A DNA stretch of 64,000 bases, taken from assembly GCA_905116865.2 (NCBI GenBank), contig CAJHNH020000205.1, positions 244,230 to 308,229 of the forward strand. Direction: 5' to 3'. Positions 44,061-56,845 of this stretch are shown piece after piece. Every line of letters begins with the position of its first letter. Position 1 is the first letter of the stretch. Origin of the DNA: Candidula unifasciata. Lineage: Eukaryota > Mollusca > Gastropoda > Stylommatophora > Geomitridae. A program made the translations under genes and the position numbers. A model generated the notes under the pieces. It was not told where the DNA came from, did not search any database, and saw nothing but the letters and a program-made list of their open reading frames with translations.

Positions 44061-46239
44061 AAATTGATGCTGGTGATTTTGAATAAATAGGAATTGAACA
44101 GAAGCACTGTTTTAGAAAAGTTTTGGGAATATCATGGTTGATGCATAGTATGAAAGGGCAAGACTAGCAATGAGAGAGAAATAGGTTTATATATCTGACA
44201 CAAAGGCTTGTGTAACTGTGGCCTCTCTGTAGATTAGTGGCAGACTCAGTACATCTAAGTGCAAACCCAACACATCTTTTACAAGGGTACATTCCAAAAG
44301 GAGTCACAAGCAGCTCTAGTACACACAATCATGTAAGTGGCAATTGTTAAAAGTTTAAAAAGAAAATTACATTTATCTAGAACAGGGAAAATCATCACAT
44401 TGATTTCATGATTCATGTTTAAGTAAAAGTTTGCGAAAGAATCACACACCTATTCAAAACAGTTTTTAATGGGCAAATTACTTTTTAACTTACTGATTGG
44501 CCATTACAGTAGAACAATCCACACTTTATTCTTTTGACAGCAACCTGTGATGGATTCATCTTTCCTCCTCTCCCCCCCCCCCTCTCCTACTCCTCCCCAA
44601 CCCGGTTCTTGATTAAAATAGCCAGGGTTTAGTTCAAGAACCTCTCCAAAATCATGGTATTGGAGGATATCAGACAACGAAAATATCAAGAGAGAGAGAA
44701 AAAAAAGTCAATGATAACAGAGCAAACACACAGCTAACTAAATACTGGCCGTGCACCATCATGACCTCAGTCTGAACTTTGACTGCTGAGACCTTGATGG
44801 CTCTTCTTTTTGTTTCTTGTTGTAAATTTGAAACATGACTGAATTGTCTTTTTGCTGGCTGATTTTTGTTTTTGTGATTCAGTTTCTAGAGGAAGCTTCT
44901 GTTTCACATAAATATTTTATGCCAGCTGATTATTTGTTAACTGGATTGGTTATTATTGTTTTTTGTTTTCCTTGTGTTCAGAGCATTTCTTGAAGGAAGA
45001 ATAGATAATATGGTTATTAAAAACACTGTTTTGTACAACATTGATAGCTTTGCTTCAATGTTGACAATTATTGTATGTTGTAGACAAATCCATATACTTA
45101 TGTGTATACATGAGTGATGCTTGCGTGTGTGCTGTCTGCCTGCCTGCACGTACATGCCTATGTACCTATGAGCCCTAACCTATGAGTTAAAATAGGCCTT
45201 ACAGCATGCTGATAACAGGATGTAAAAGTGGATAGATGGTAGTAGAAATGTATGTTTGATTGAGCAGATAAGAACAAGAAATGCCCACATGTGGTGCCCT
45301 GTTTATTATCAGCAACAAATAATGGCTTAACTGACTTGATGTCCCACAGAGGCAGCTGATGTTTGTATTGAGAGTGAACTGTTCCAGAATCTGACATGTA
45401 AGTTATTGGAGTTCACAAAATGTAGGTTTGCGTGACAAAATTACAAGGAGAAAAATAAATTGAGGCGATTTTTCAACAGTCATTGATTAGCTCAGTAATA
45501 AACACAGAACCAGGGTAGAATAATACTGATACTGTTACATATGATTAGTTTGCCTACATGTAAACTTTTAGTAAATGTGTACCCTTTTGCTTGTTTCTTT
45601 CTTGTTTGCTAATGAAATCAGGATGATGTAACATTTTTTTTAAAATTATAGTTTTGTAAAGTTGACCTGCACTCCATGTTCTTGAAGTTATTTGTATTGC
45701 TACAGCTTAACTGCAGTGAAACCCTTTTCACTTATAAAAATAATTTCTATGCTAACTGGAAAAGGGGAGGGGGGCACTTGGCGAACACGTAATAATGCTT
45801 GCTGAGTAAGAATGTTGAGATTCCTGCCACTGCAATCTCTTTTGACGTTCTTGGTATCTTGCAAAGGTGATCTTACTGCTGATAGCCCCCCTGAGCTCAG
45901 GAACACCATCTGTAGAGAGTGACTGACACAAACAGAACACTGTTTGGGTTACATTGTTTGATAAAAAACAACAAGATTTCTTCCTGTTCCAGCTGACAAA
46001 GGGTTTACACTTCTTTTCTTGGGACAATGCTGGAAGAATGCGCCTGCAGCAGAAGTCACAATGATACAACACAATGTTTTTGTTTTAACAGACAGTCATG
46101 GGTGAAGATCTTAAACACACCGCCCCTTTTGTGAGCCTTGTCAAATATGTGCATAGCAAACATTGATCTCTGAAGAACAGACTACATGTCAGCATATCTT
46201 GTGTCTCTTGACACTTGTTGTTCACTGTACTTCATAATC

Positions 46240-46530
46240 GGAGCCGCGTTAGCGCAGTCAATATGAGACTCACTATTAAAACCAGCTGCGACTCGTTGCA
46301 GCCCACTGCCGGTTTGAAAACGGGCGGTTCTCGGGGTTAACCCAGCCTGTAGGTAATGGGTACCAGAGTTAACAAACACTCTGGGGTAAATGGAGGAACG
46401 CCGCTGTAGCTACAGAGTTGTGTGCGGATGGCAACACAGGCGGCAGAGCACTGACGGTAACTGTGCAGTGACACTGGTTTACATCTCCCGACTTTACTTT
46501 TTACTCCATACTGGTCAGCTGTTTTCATTA
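46240..46530 (+). repeat. tRNA-derived SINE-like sequence
   Basis: An A-box-like gagccgcgttagcgcagtca at the head is followed by ggggttaacccagcctgtag and gtaatgggtaccagagttaa, which recall the body of family B. The remainder does not match it closely. Confidence 0.5.
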
Positions 46531-47599
46531 GCTAGGCGGTATATTCTTTTACAAGGGTGAGTGATGTCATAAGTCAACAACTTTAAAATATCACAAGTAC
46601 AAATGCTTATTTAGGAAAACACAGCATGCATGTGACCTATCTAATGTGTAGGTGCAAATGCTAGGCAATGAAGACCAAACTGTTGGTGAAGGACAGGGGG
46701 CAGTGGAGATGTGGTTTAGTACAGTACAGGATTAGTGTGGACACAGGCAGTCATACAGTGGATAATGTCTCTACTTGCAGCTGAAGCTTGAAGTGTATCT
46801 CTGTAGGTACCATATAGACAGTGCAGATGTTGATTTTGTGTTGATTTTTGTAAGTTTGCTATTTGCTTTGTTAAATTGTATGTCTTTTAAAAGAAACAAC
46901 GCATGAGCTGAGCCGTGTGAATTCAAAGTATGACAATGAACACATGTTGTGAAGAATGACGTAATTGAGATAAATGCTACATTAGACATGACAAATTGTT
47001 GGAGTGTCTGCGAAGAATTTTGTACCAATCATCATATTTTAGACATAGTTTTTGGATTTTGTGTGTCATGAAGAATGAGGTAGCACATGCAGAAATGCTT
47101 CAGGAATGCTGGTTTCTATATGCAAACTTGTGGTCCCAGGCAGCTGATCTGTAGAACTGCTACGGATACAGACTGTCAGTACTATTTTGGAACTTTTTTA
47201 TATTAGTTGTTTTATACTTACTGATGTTATTATGGACCTTCAGTAATTTCATATTTTTATGTTTTATGTTTGTAAATTGTTTGATTTTAAACAGTATAAA
47301 TTACTGTATTTTTATTTTTTTAATCTCATTTTTTCATTTGTATCATTCAGTAAACAAATTAAGAAGGGCTGACAGTGAACACTGACAAATATACACATAT
47401 TTCTCATTTGGATGCATAAATATCAAGTCTAGGTGTGTTTCTATTAAGAATACCTGCATTGATGAATGCTTACTTTATGAGATATATATAGTAAGGTTGT
47501 ATTTAAACTTGATTGTTGGACAAGTTGCAAATTGTTTTTGTTTCAAAATTCACCAGATGGGAGATATAATAATAGACTAATTGCCCCCCCCCCCTTTCA

Positions 47600-47810
47600 A
47601 CTACTGTGTTGTAAAAGGTGACTAGTTATGGGTGTTTCCTTTGAAATTATAGTGCATCTGCCTGAAAGGTGAGGAACCAACAGTCTGCACACAAATAAGC
47701 CATATCTGTCAAACGGATGTGCATGCAAAGCTCAAGTTCTAGAACAAGGTCAGAGTCTAGAAGTGGACAAACAAGTAGAACTAACTACCTGCTGGTGAAC
47801 GCTAAGAAGA
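47600..47810 (-). repeat. Dispersed repeat, family D, inverted copy
   Basis: Contains gcctgaaaggtgaggaacc, aacagtctgcacacaaataa and tgctggtgaacgctaagaag, all in reverse orientation relative to the copy at 43770. Confidence 0.8.
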
Positions 47811-48389
47811 ATCTCATCACAGAAACTTTGCAGTATCAGCAAAGGTTCAGATGCTTTGAAATTACCAATAATAAAAGAAATGTGGTCGGTCTTCTAATTT
47901 CAAAATTTCACCAGAGCCCCCCCCCCCCCCCCCTCCCCCACTCATGCAAGAGCCTCCCTCTCCCCTAATCATATGCACTCTGAAAGATTAACATCCATTG
48001 ACTCAAAGGGATACTATTTGGATCAGACCCAACAGAAGAAAATCATATATATGTATATATATATAAACCTTTGTTTCCGTTTAAAATTCTTTTTACATTG
48101 CTGCAGTCTGTTATGGGAGTATGCTTGTCCATTATTTCAAGTAAAACTAAACTTTCTGATGTTTCATAATTGGATACTTCATTTCACATTTTGAACATTA
48201 CATTATGAAAATTAACCCAATCATTGTTTATGTTGCATTAACATTTTTCTGTTTAATTTTTCAACTCATGGTTGTTGATTGAAATAAACATTTGTTATTT
48301 TAAAGATATTGTTGTGTTTTTATGTAAACCTGGAGCATGGGGTTTCAAGACCATTGTTTCTATCACATATAACAAACAGTATATATAGC

Positions 48390-48785
48390 ATAAACCACAC
48401 TAACACATAGATATTACAACACAAACTACAGATAGCATAAACTACACTAACACATAGATATGACAACATAAACAGTACAGATAGCATAAACTACACTAAC
48501 ACATAGATATGACAACATAAACAGTACAGATAGTATAAACTACACTAACACATAGATATGACAACATAAACAGTACAGATAGCATAAACTACACTAACAC
48601 ATAGATATGACAACATAAACAGTACAGATAGCATAAACTACACTAACACATAGATATGACAACATAAACAGTACAGATAGCATAAACTACACTAACACAT
48701 AGATATGACAACATAAACAGTACAGATAGCATAAACTACACTAACACATAGATATGACAACATAAACAGTACAGATAGCAGAAGC
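48390..48785 (+). repeat. 49-bp tandem repeat, about eight copies
   Basis: Unit contains cataaactacactaacacat followed by agatatgacaacataaacag and tacagatag. Most copies are identical, so homogenisation is recent. It ends in a CA microsatellite (48788-48812). Confidence 0.93.
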
Positions 48786-48817
<32 letters not shown>

Positions 48818-49071
48818 GATATTACTCTAGAAAAAAAAAACTTGCATACACCATCAACACCAAAGACAGCAGAAACTAAACAACACTGAAATTGAAAACA
48901 GATGATACATAAAAAAGTGGAGATGAAGTTCTGCCATAAAGTATGTGGCACACTTTGTTTGAATTTTTTGTAATATATCACAGAATATTACAGCTAATTG
49001 TTAAATATGCTTTAAGGGAAAAAAAATTTCAAGATGTTAAACAAAGGAGAAAAAAAAAAGAATGCACTGGC

Positions 49072-49243
49072 TTACCAGTGTGATCCTGCATTTGCTTTCT
49101 TTCTGATAACTTTACCAGTGTGATCCTGCATTTGCTTTCTTTCTTATAACTTTACCAGTGTGATCATGCATTTGCTTACATTCTGATAACTTTACCAGTG
49201 TGATCATGCATTTGCTTACATTCTGATAACTTTACCAGTGATA
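49072..49243 (+). repeat. 40-bp tandem repeat, about four copies
   Basis: Unit ttaccagtgtgatcctgcat plus ttgctttctttctgataact. The copies form two pairs that differ by cct/cat and tttc/taca. Confidence 0.92.
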
Positions 49244-50269
49244 CCTTCCCTCAGACCTTATCAGTCTCAGAGATTGACAGCATGAAAGATAACCCTCCAT
49301 ACCCCAGAGAGTGTGTCAACTCAGCAGGAAAAGAAGAATGGTTGCGAGAGAGAAAGAGCGAATGAAGAACCACCAAACAAGAGAAAAAACGCCAATGAAT
49401 GAGTAAATGTATGGCAGAAATCCAGGTGGCAGCAGCAGTAAGCAGAAGCATGACATCAGAAAGTAAACATAGTTTACAACAACAAGAAGTTTTAAGTCAA
49501 ATGAAGCCGATCACACAGTTGAAGATCTAAAAATTAGTATGAAATTTCAACAAGACACCAACGAAGTGGGGATAGGGGGATGCAAAATGGCATTTTGTAA
49601 AATCCCAATTGAGGGGACAAGGTCAGAATGGCCAGGGAAACAAGAGAAAAGTATGTCTCGATTATCCCTTGTTTTGTGAACAGGGGTACGGAGAAAGCAT
49701 GAGACTGGAAAAGGGGGGGGGGGGGGGGGGGGTTGAACGGAGAGAGTAGGTAGAGTCAGTTGTGTCCGTGTGAGAGGTAGGTTGTTTGTTGGTACGACTA
49801 CGGTGAACGTCATTGTGAACTGAAGCACCAGCTTTTGGATAGCTCGAGTGCCTGGGGAAAATTGATGCTGAATGACAACGTCTAGTGTTCTGTGAACATT
49901 TGTGTAAGGATGATTGAGATGCCAATACCCGAGCAAATGGAACGTTCTGACAGGCAGGTAGCTGCAACCATTGTTTAACTGTCGTCTTGTCGTGGGAGGC
50001 TGTCGTGAGCACGTGTCAACGACTATGGAGAACTGTGGAATTCGACAGAAAGACTTGTTGTGCCACTAAAAAAAAAAAAAACACATATCAACGTTATCGT
50101 CGTGTTCTGGGTGTATGTTTATGTGTCCAGACTTTACATCTTGATTGGGACACACAAAAGATCAAAACAAGTAGAACAAGCAAACACCAACAACGTTGCA
50201 CACACCAACATCGTTGCAGTGGGAAAAATCAGGTTGGACTCTACAGCAAACCTGATGGTGCATGGTAGT

Positions 50270-50452
50270 CCGGCTCTCTAGCGTAGTTGGCTAAACCGGA
50301 TTGCGCGGAGACCTGGTGACGAACTCCTTGTGGTCCGGGTTCAATCCCGGGGGTAGGCAGGAAAGCCACATTTTCTCCCAGATTTACGGTATTTACAATG
50401 GAATCAAGGCCGAAAGGTTGCGATATCCATAATACCGAGCCTAAGGGTTAAC
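50270..50452 (+). repeat. tRNA-derived SINE, family A
   Basis: A-box tagcgtagttggc, B-box gggttcaatccc, then atttacggtatttacaatgg and ataccgagcctaagggtt. It matches the copy at 10669-10862 closely through the whole body, so both are one retroposon family. It directly precedes a long TG tract, which may have grown from its tail. Confidence 0.9.
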
Positions 50453-50467
50453 AGCTCATGGCTTATG

Positions 50468-52040
50468 TATGTCTGTCTGTCTGTCTGTCTGTGTTGTGCG
50501 CGTGTGTGTGTGTGTGCGTGCGTGTGTGCACGTGCGTGTGTGTGCGCGTGTGTGTGCATGTGCGCGTGTGCGTGTGTATGTGTGTGTGTGTGCATGTACG
50601 TGTGTGCGCGCGTGTGTGTGTGCGCGCGTGTGTGTGTATGTGTGCGTGCGTGCGCGTGTCTGTGCGCGTGTGTATGTGTGTGTATGTATGTGTGTGTATG
50701 TGTGTGTGTATGTGACAGACAGACAGACAGACAGACATACACACATACATACATACACACATACATTCATACACACTGTCACCCACACAGACATGCGCTC
50801 TAAAACACACATCATACAACCCAGAAACATATAGACACACACACATAGCCGCACAAAAAGACCTATACAAACACACACGTCCGACGCACACAGACATAAA
50901 CCCACACAGACACACACGCATGCAGTCACACACACCAACACATTCACACTCGCAGGCAGAGAAACACAGATACACACACTGGCACGCATACAGTCACACA
51001 CATATACATACAGGCAGACGCATAAACCAAAACAAACAGAGACACGCAGACATCGCATAATAGATACACCGATAGAGACACACACAGATACACACAATGC
51101 CACACACAGTCACTCACAGCCACAGACAGACACAGATACACACACAGACACATAATGGCACACACACATACATACAAATACACTCATAGATGCACAAACT
51201 CTCACACAGACACACACGCGCAGGCGCACACACATTCTCAAACACACACACACACAGATACCCACGAAGCCACACACACACACAGACACTCGCAGACATT
51301 ATATAATAGACACACCAATAGAGACTCACACAGACACACACAAAGCCACACACCTACAGGCACATAATGACACACACACGCTGACACACCCCGCGACATA
51401 CACACACATACTAACACACCCATCAGCGCACAAATACTCGCACAGACACACACACACAGACACACGCACACGTTATCAAAAAGACGAACACACAAGTACA
51501 CACGAAGCAACACTCAGAAACACACATCCACAGACATAAGCAGGCATAGACACATAGACACACACGCAGAAACACCTACAGACACAACATAAATACAGAC
51601 AGACACACACACACACAGAGACAAACACGCAGCCACATCCACACACATACAAACATACACATAGACACACACCAACAGAAACACACGCAGCCACGCATAC
51701 CGATACACAACACAGACTGACACGCACACAGACACGCTATGTATGTCTGTTGGTCTGTCTGCCTGCCTGCCTGTGTTTGCATGTATGTGTTATGTGAATG
51801 TATGTGTTTGCATGTATGATTTATGTGAATGCATGCATTTATGTGCATGTATGTTTTATGTGTGTACGCATGTGTGTATATGTATGTATGTGTGTATGTA
51901 AGTATGCATATATATGTGTGTATGTATGTATGTACGTAAGTGCGTATGTGTATGTATGTAAGTGCGTATGTATGTGTGTGTATGTATGCACGTATGTTTG
52001 TACGCATGTGTGTGTGAAAGCGAGTAGTGGGTGGGCTTGT
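50468..52040. repeat. 1.6-kb TG/CA microsatellite with two strand switches
   Basis: A TG/TGCG-rich tract (about 50468-50712) changes through a (GACA)n block to a CA-rich tract with interruptions (to about 51735). It then changes through a TCTG block to a TG/TATG-rich tract (to about 52010). Many overlapping frames of 60-215 codons of Cys-Val or His-Thr repeats arise from it and are not genes. Confidence 0.95.
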
Positions 52041-52289
52041 GTGTGTCTGCATTTTACTATCCATGCCTTTATGGGTGTTTTTTCTTGATATTCATTATAT
52101 GCATATTTTATGTTGCTAAAATACAACTGCTATGTAGAAGATGGATCTTTGAAAAGTCCGCGTGTAAGACGGGCCTGCGTGCCCAATCTGTGACCCTTTT
52201 AAAATAGTTTTTTCGTTCGATCTCTTTCTCACCTTAGTTAACAAATTGCAAAATCATAACAAAAGAAAGGAGTTGTCTTAGAGAGGCTG

Positions 52290-52490
52290 CTGCAGTAACA
52301 AAAAGAAATAACTGGAAGAAGAGTGGGACTTAAGCTAGTTAAACTGTTAACTAAAGAGCAACATGTGAGATGGTTTGCCCATCTGACAAGAATGCACTGG
52401 AACAAACTGTCACAGAGAGCTTCCATGAAGGAATAAAATGGACACAGCACAAGGGAAGACAACGCTAAATTTGAAACGATGGCTTCAAGC
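52290..52490 (+). mobile_element. LINE 3' remnant
   Basis: A broken plus-strand frame gives LVKLLTKEQHVRWFAHLTRM, then HWNKLSQRASMKE followed by a stop. The V-R-W-F-x-H-L-x-R-M pattern is typical of the tail after reverse transcriptase in non-LTR elements. Confidence 0.6.
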
Positions 52491-52496
52491 ACAGCC

Positions 52497-52640
52497 ATTC
52501 TTCTTCTTTTTCTTCACGTTCATAGGCTGTCAACTCCGGCGGGAAGTCTGATTGTTCTTCCACCTCGAGACTTTAGACTTGTTCCAGAATCTGTATTTTG
52601 TGCGCACATCCTTTTTACAAATCTTGTTTCTTTATATGCA
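52497..52640 (+). repeat. Dispersed repeat, family D (5' part)
   Basis: Begins ttcttctttttcttcacg and runs through gtcaactccggcgggaagtc to cttgtttctttatatgcag, where a SINE interrupts it. Confidence 0.7.
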
Positions 52641-52798
52641 GTCGCCCGGCGATCCAGCGTAGTTGATAGCGCGTCAGGCGACAATCCCTACTTGTGTCCA
52701 GTCTCGGGTTCGAGCCGGGGGATAGCTAGAAAGCCGCATACCTCCCATTTTAACAGTGTACGTGGCACCGAGGCTAAAGGGCTTTCGCTGCTCACTAC
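52641..52798 (+). repeat. tRNA-derived SINE inserted at a family D repeat
   Basis: A-box-like cagcgtagttgatagcgcg and canonical B-box gggttcgagcc, then a short unrelated body (gtgtacgtggcaccgaggct). It follows the phrase ttatatgcag of the family D repeat exactly, so it post-dates that repeat. Confidence 0.8.
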
Positions 52799-53052
52799 AC
52801 CCCCCCCCCCCGTGTGGGTCCCGGGGCCCCATGTGAGGAATACAAGAATAAACCCACAGCCTTCCAACAAGCATGTCGTAGGAGTCCACTAACTGGGAAG
52901 AAGGCAAGGAACAATCACCTGTACACAAATAAGCCAGTAAAACGGATGTACACGCAAAACTCAGACCCTGGCACTAAGCCAAAGTCCACATGGACGAATA
53001 ACCAGAGTTTTCCGCCGGAGCTTACAGCCGGTGAACGAAGAAGAAGAAGACT
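52799..53052 (-). repeat. Dispersed repeat, family D, inverted copy
   Basis: Runs from gtgtgggtcccggggcccc through gaataaacccacagccttcc to gagcttacagccggtgaacg and a gaagaagaagaag end. With 52497-52640 it forms a head-to-head pair. Confidence 0.8.
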
Positions 53053-53719
53053 ACGCTTAGCCAAATAAGCTGTGCTCAAGTGCTTCTGGTTCCGACAAAA
53101 ATATGTCCTCATATAGGACAAACATGCAGAGTGTGCATGCTTCACTTCGGAAGAGCATTGGATCTTTCTCTGGGGCATGCCTGTGTGTTTGGAATTGAAT
53201 AGGCGGACAGATTGGCTGCTTCTGCATAACTTCGTGAAATACTGACGCATGAAAAGTCAGACGTGTTTAAGGCCTTATGGAGCACGTGTACAATTCGGGA
53301 CAGCAAACTGATCGTTACAATCTGCTGAAACTGATGGTCAGAAGAAAGGCAAAACGGACATATAATCAGACTGCTACTGGGCCATTGGAACTCTGCCCTG
53401 GCTGCTGAGGATGGAGCTCTTATGGGAATGCCCCGAGTGATGTGGTGCCTGTTCTTGAATCATCTTAACTCAGGTAGATGCACTCCGATTTCGAATGATG
53501 CCTCCATTCAGGAAGATTTAGGAGGCCTATACTCGTTTAGCACCCGGCCTGGCTCCAGCTGGAGCCTAGCTGTGGTTTTACCCAACAGTGAAGCCCTAGA
53601 ACCCACGCGGGAAGAAAGAGCGCAGAAGAGATCTTTACATTCCTCATCCCTCCAACTTCTATGAAGAACGGGAAGGTAAGAAGAAGAAGATGTTATTTTC
53701 ATAGACTGTAATGCAACTT

Positions 53720-54560
53720 TTATAAATGAGTCATTGTGACGTTGACTGTGAAGACAAAGTTTGCCAAGCGTGACTTAGCGTTGATAATGAGTGCGACTGG
53801 AGTCTCGAGTCTAGTTGAAAAAAATAAATATTCTCCTTCTGCCATTCTATCCCCCAATGGAGCATAGGCCCTCAACCAACTCACTCCAAGTCGTTCTATC
53901 CTCGCCATTGCATTGAGTTCTCCCCATCTTTCTAACTTCATTCTCCAGCTATCTTTTCCATGTGTTTTTGGCCTTCCTTTATTCCGATGCCCCTGTGTGT
54001 TTCAATGCAAAGACACTCTAGTTATGCTGTTCTCCGGTTTTCTCAGTGTGTATCCTATCCAAAGCCAGCGTCTTTTCCTCACCTCTTGGTCCACTGGAGC
54101 CTGTTTAGTTCTCTCCCAAAGTTCGACATTAGTTATTCTATCATACCATTTTATTCCCTCTATTCTGTGCGGGCACCAGTTAATGAAATGTCTGTAATTT
54201 ATTAGTAATTGTCTTAGTTGTTCTTCATGTTTCCGCCCCGTACAATAGTACTGATTTGACATTAGAATTAAAAAAATGTAGTTTAGTATTTCTTTTAATT
54301 TCTTTTGACCTCCACAGATTCCCTAGTGCTATGAAAGAGCTGTTGTAGTATTATTTAATATCTCTGGGCTCCATCTTTATTTCGGGACTGCCCCAATAGG
54401 TGTACGACACCACGTCTTCGAGTGGGGTGCCATTAAGAGAAACCACATTACTTTTTGCCTGATTTATTCTCATTATCTTTGTCTTTCTTTTATGGATTTT
54501 TAGACCAAGCTGCTGTAATCTCGCATCAAGTATATTTAATTAATCCTGCATCTATCAATT
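53720..54560 (-). mobile_element. LINE remnant, reverse transcriptase C-terminus and tail
   Basis: Minus-strand frames give, in order, LQQLGLKIHKRKTKIMRIN and NVVSLNGTPLEDVVSYTYW (the conserved segment just after the RT palm), then [40 protein letters not shown] and [16 protein letters not shown], and finally ELNAMARIERLGVSWLRA. The succession is that of RTE- or Jockey-like non-LTR elements. Frameshifts divide it into at least three pieces. Confidence 0.8.
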
Positions 54561-54663
54561 ACATATTACGCGTAGTTATTTCGCGTAGTGATTTCTCGTT
54601 CAGGCGCGGACTAATAATTGTGTAGCCTGACAGTTTATTGTTTGTGTAGTGTTTTCTTTCAAG
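54561..54663 (+). repeat. 103-bp direct repeat, copy 1
   Basis: Begins acatattacgcgtagttatt and ends tgtgtagtgttttctttcaag minus its first base. It differs from the copy at 56743-56845 at one position that I can see (cctgacag versus ccagacag). The two flank the AT-rich mosaic segment with hAT-like sequence. Confidence 0.93.
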
Positions 54664-55599
54664 TGGTTGCCTGGCTGCTGAGGAATTTTGTATCCAAATT
54701 TGATCTTTTTCATTGCCCTATTTTTGACTAGTAATGTGGTGCCTGTTCTCATATGGAAGATATTTTATAGATTTTTTTTCTTTTAGTGTCATTTTAATAA
54801 TTATTGAGTAAAATATTTATAAAATATTTTTGTTTTGGTCTGGCACGTACATTGTGGCAACTGCCATTACTTAAACTTTGAAAATCTCACTAAAGTCAAC
54901 ACTCAAATATCTGACAACCCCGGTGCTGATTTCGAAATCGCGCGTAAATCATACTAACTTTGTTTCAACCGTACCTCACTGCTGTGAAGTATAGCTGTGA
55001 GCTGACTCTGTGTTTCTTTTTCATGGATTTTTTAAAAAAATAATTGCTCACCAACAGTGAAGCCCTTTGAAAAAACCCAACGCAAAAGTGGTATGAGCAA
55101 AAATTTCGGAAAGAGTATTTGCATGAGAATTAAAGACTCTGATTACATTCCTGGGAATATAACCAAGGCTCTTCTATGAAGGGTGAATTAAAGCGAAAAT
55201 ACAAGGTAAGAAGCATGCAGAGAAGAAGCATGCAGTTCCATTCAAAGATATTACACCGTGAATCTGTTTTCAACTGATAAATGAATAATCAAAAGTTGAA
55301 TCGGTCGCAATGTTTTTAAGTTGTCATTGTGTAATTTCAAACTGTGACCATTTGATTGATTTGTTTAAAAACATAATTTCTGACAGTAAAGTTATGGATG
55401 ATGAGTGCATCACAGCAAGTGTACACATATTATAAGAAATACTTTATTTTCTCACTTCGAAAAAATTTGATAAGTGATATTTTCTTCTGCCATTATTAGA
55501 CGAATCAAATGATATTTCGGTACTGAAAGTGCCCTATATTACCAAAATACACAAAGTAGTTTCTACATATAATTCGCTATTGCAATTGAGTGTGATGCA

Positions 55600-56360
55600 G
55601 AAAGTATAGTTCAAGAACTAACCTTCATTCTCAAACAGTTAGACTTGACAAATTTGTTTTGGTACCTAATGCCTTTGGTTGGCATAAACAATGGCGTTTA
55701 TGCCAAGTTGAAGGTTATCCCAATACTTATAAAAGTACATTCATTGCAGCTAGCATTATCACTGCTTCATCTGAATGTTTACCAAGGATTTTGGAATACC
55801 TTATTGCTGAAACCTGGTTTTCAAAATCATTTGTCAGACAACAGCTACAATGCATTGTATTCAGCCTAATGGTTCCACACCACTGAAAATTCTGTCAGAT
55901 TGCAAAACCAGGTGGTTATCAATACAACCAGCTGTTGAAAGAATTCTGAACCAATGGTTGGTTAAAGACACACTTTGAAATAATAAGCCAAAGTGAAAAG
56001 TTCTACTCCTGAGATACTTCTACATGTAGTGATGAAAAAATTCTATCATACCATTTTATTCCCTATTCTATTCTGCAAAAAGTTAATAAACGTTCGCATC
56101 CCAGTTTAAGTTGAATTACTTGTCTTTGTATTTATCAGTTAGTAATGGTGTACCAACTTAGTTGCTTCTTCATAGAGAGCTATTTGGCTCCTAAGCCCAT
56201 ACCTTGGTATCAAATTGAATCAAAAATTTGATGATTTAAAAACAAAAGGACTGTTAACGTAGAGAATGAAGAGAACAACTTAAGAAAACGCTGTCAAGAT
56301 TTCCTTTGTCATTGTTCAAGCAACTAAAGCATAAATTCCCTAGTGCTATGAAAGCCCATA
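55600..56360 (+). pseudogene. hAT-transposase-like fragment (KIAA1586/ZMYM-type), broken
   Basis: Successive plus-strand frames give FGWHKQWRLCQVEGYPNTYK, then LKILSDCKTRWLSIQPAVER, and farther on LRKRCQDFLCHCSSN and KFPSAMKA-like residues. The L-S-x-C/T-x-T-R-W-L-S-x(4)-A-V-E-R-I-L pattern is typical of hAT-related proteins of the KIAA1586 kind. Stops and frameshifts are frequent. No upstream BED domain is seen. Confidence 0.5.
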
Positions 56361-56742
56361 TTTCACTCCTGTGAGCTAACATTATTTTAATAGTCTACCT
56401 ATAAAGTTCCTCCATCTTTATCTAGTTGAATGGACATTACTGCCCAAATTAGGTGTAAGATGCCTCTCCACGTCCTTCGTAAACTCTTTGGGTGCCATGT
56501 CTGCCAAGAGAAACCACTGATTACATTTGCTATGAATTACATCTCACCTTATCAGGATGAAATTAGACCTCTTAAATGCTATCTTGACAATAAGGTTTGG
56601 CCTGATGAGAGTAGTGCTGTTCCACTTATCAGCTCCCTGATTGTGTATTAAAAGAAATAGGAACAGCTAAAGCATACCAGAGTAATTTGGGATCTGAAGC
56701 TTCAACTTCATCATTTAATTTATCTTGGATCTTATGAAGCAG

Positions 56743-56845
56743 ACATATTACGCGTAGTTATTTCGCGTAGTGATTTCTCGTTCAGGCGCGGACTAATAAT
56801 TGTGTAGCCAGACAGTTTATTGTTTGTGTAGTGTTTTCTTTCAAG
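56743..56845 (+). repeat. 103-bp direct repeat, copy 2
   Basis: Same orientation as copy 1, 2182 bases downstream. It is followed by cattggttgcttgcactg, which resembles the sequence after copy 1 (tggttgcctggctgctg), as if a third unit started and was lost. Confidence 0.93.

Larger units (their letters stand above)
42521..48380 (+). other. Gene-poor region, possible long 3' UTR or intergenic
   Basis: No convincing coding sequence on either strand. It contains family D repeats at 43770-44060 (+) and 47600-47810 (-), a SINE-like piece near 46240-46530, C-rich and A/T-rich tracts, and several frames of 60-120 codons without recognisable domains. The AATAAA at 48283 may mark a transcript end. Confidence 0.55.

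Noticed and set aside
48390..48785. CRISPR-like array
   Set aside because: The 49-bp units are contiguous with no unique spacers, and the context is eukaryotic.
50270..50365. Functional tRNA gene from the A- and B-box
   Set aside because: The head cannot be folded convincingly into a complete cloverleaf and is followed by a body shared with 10669-10862, so it is a SINE.
50456..51103. Frames of up to 215 codons of Cys-Val or His-Thr repeats
   Set aside because: Microsatellite translation in all frames on both strands; no domain.
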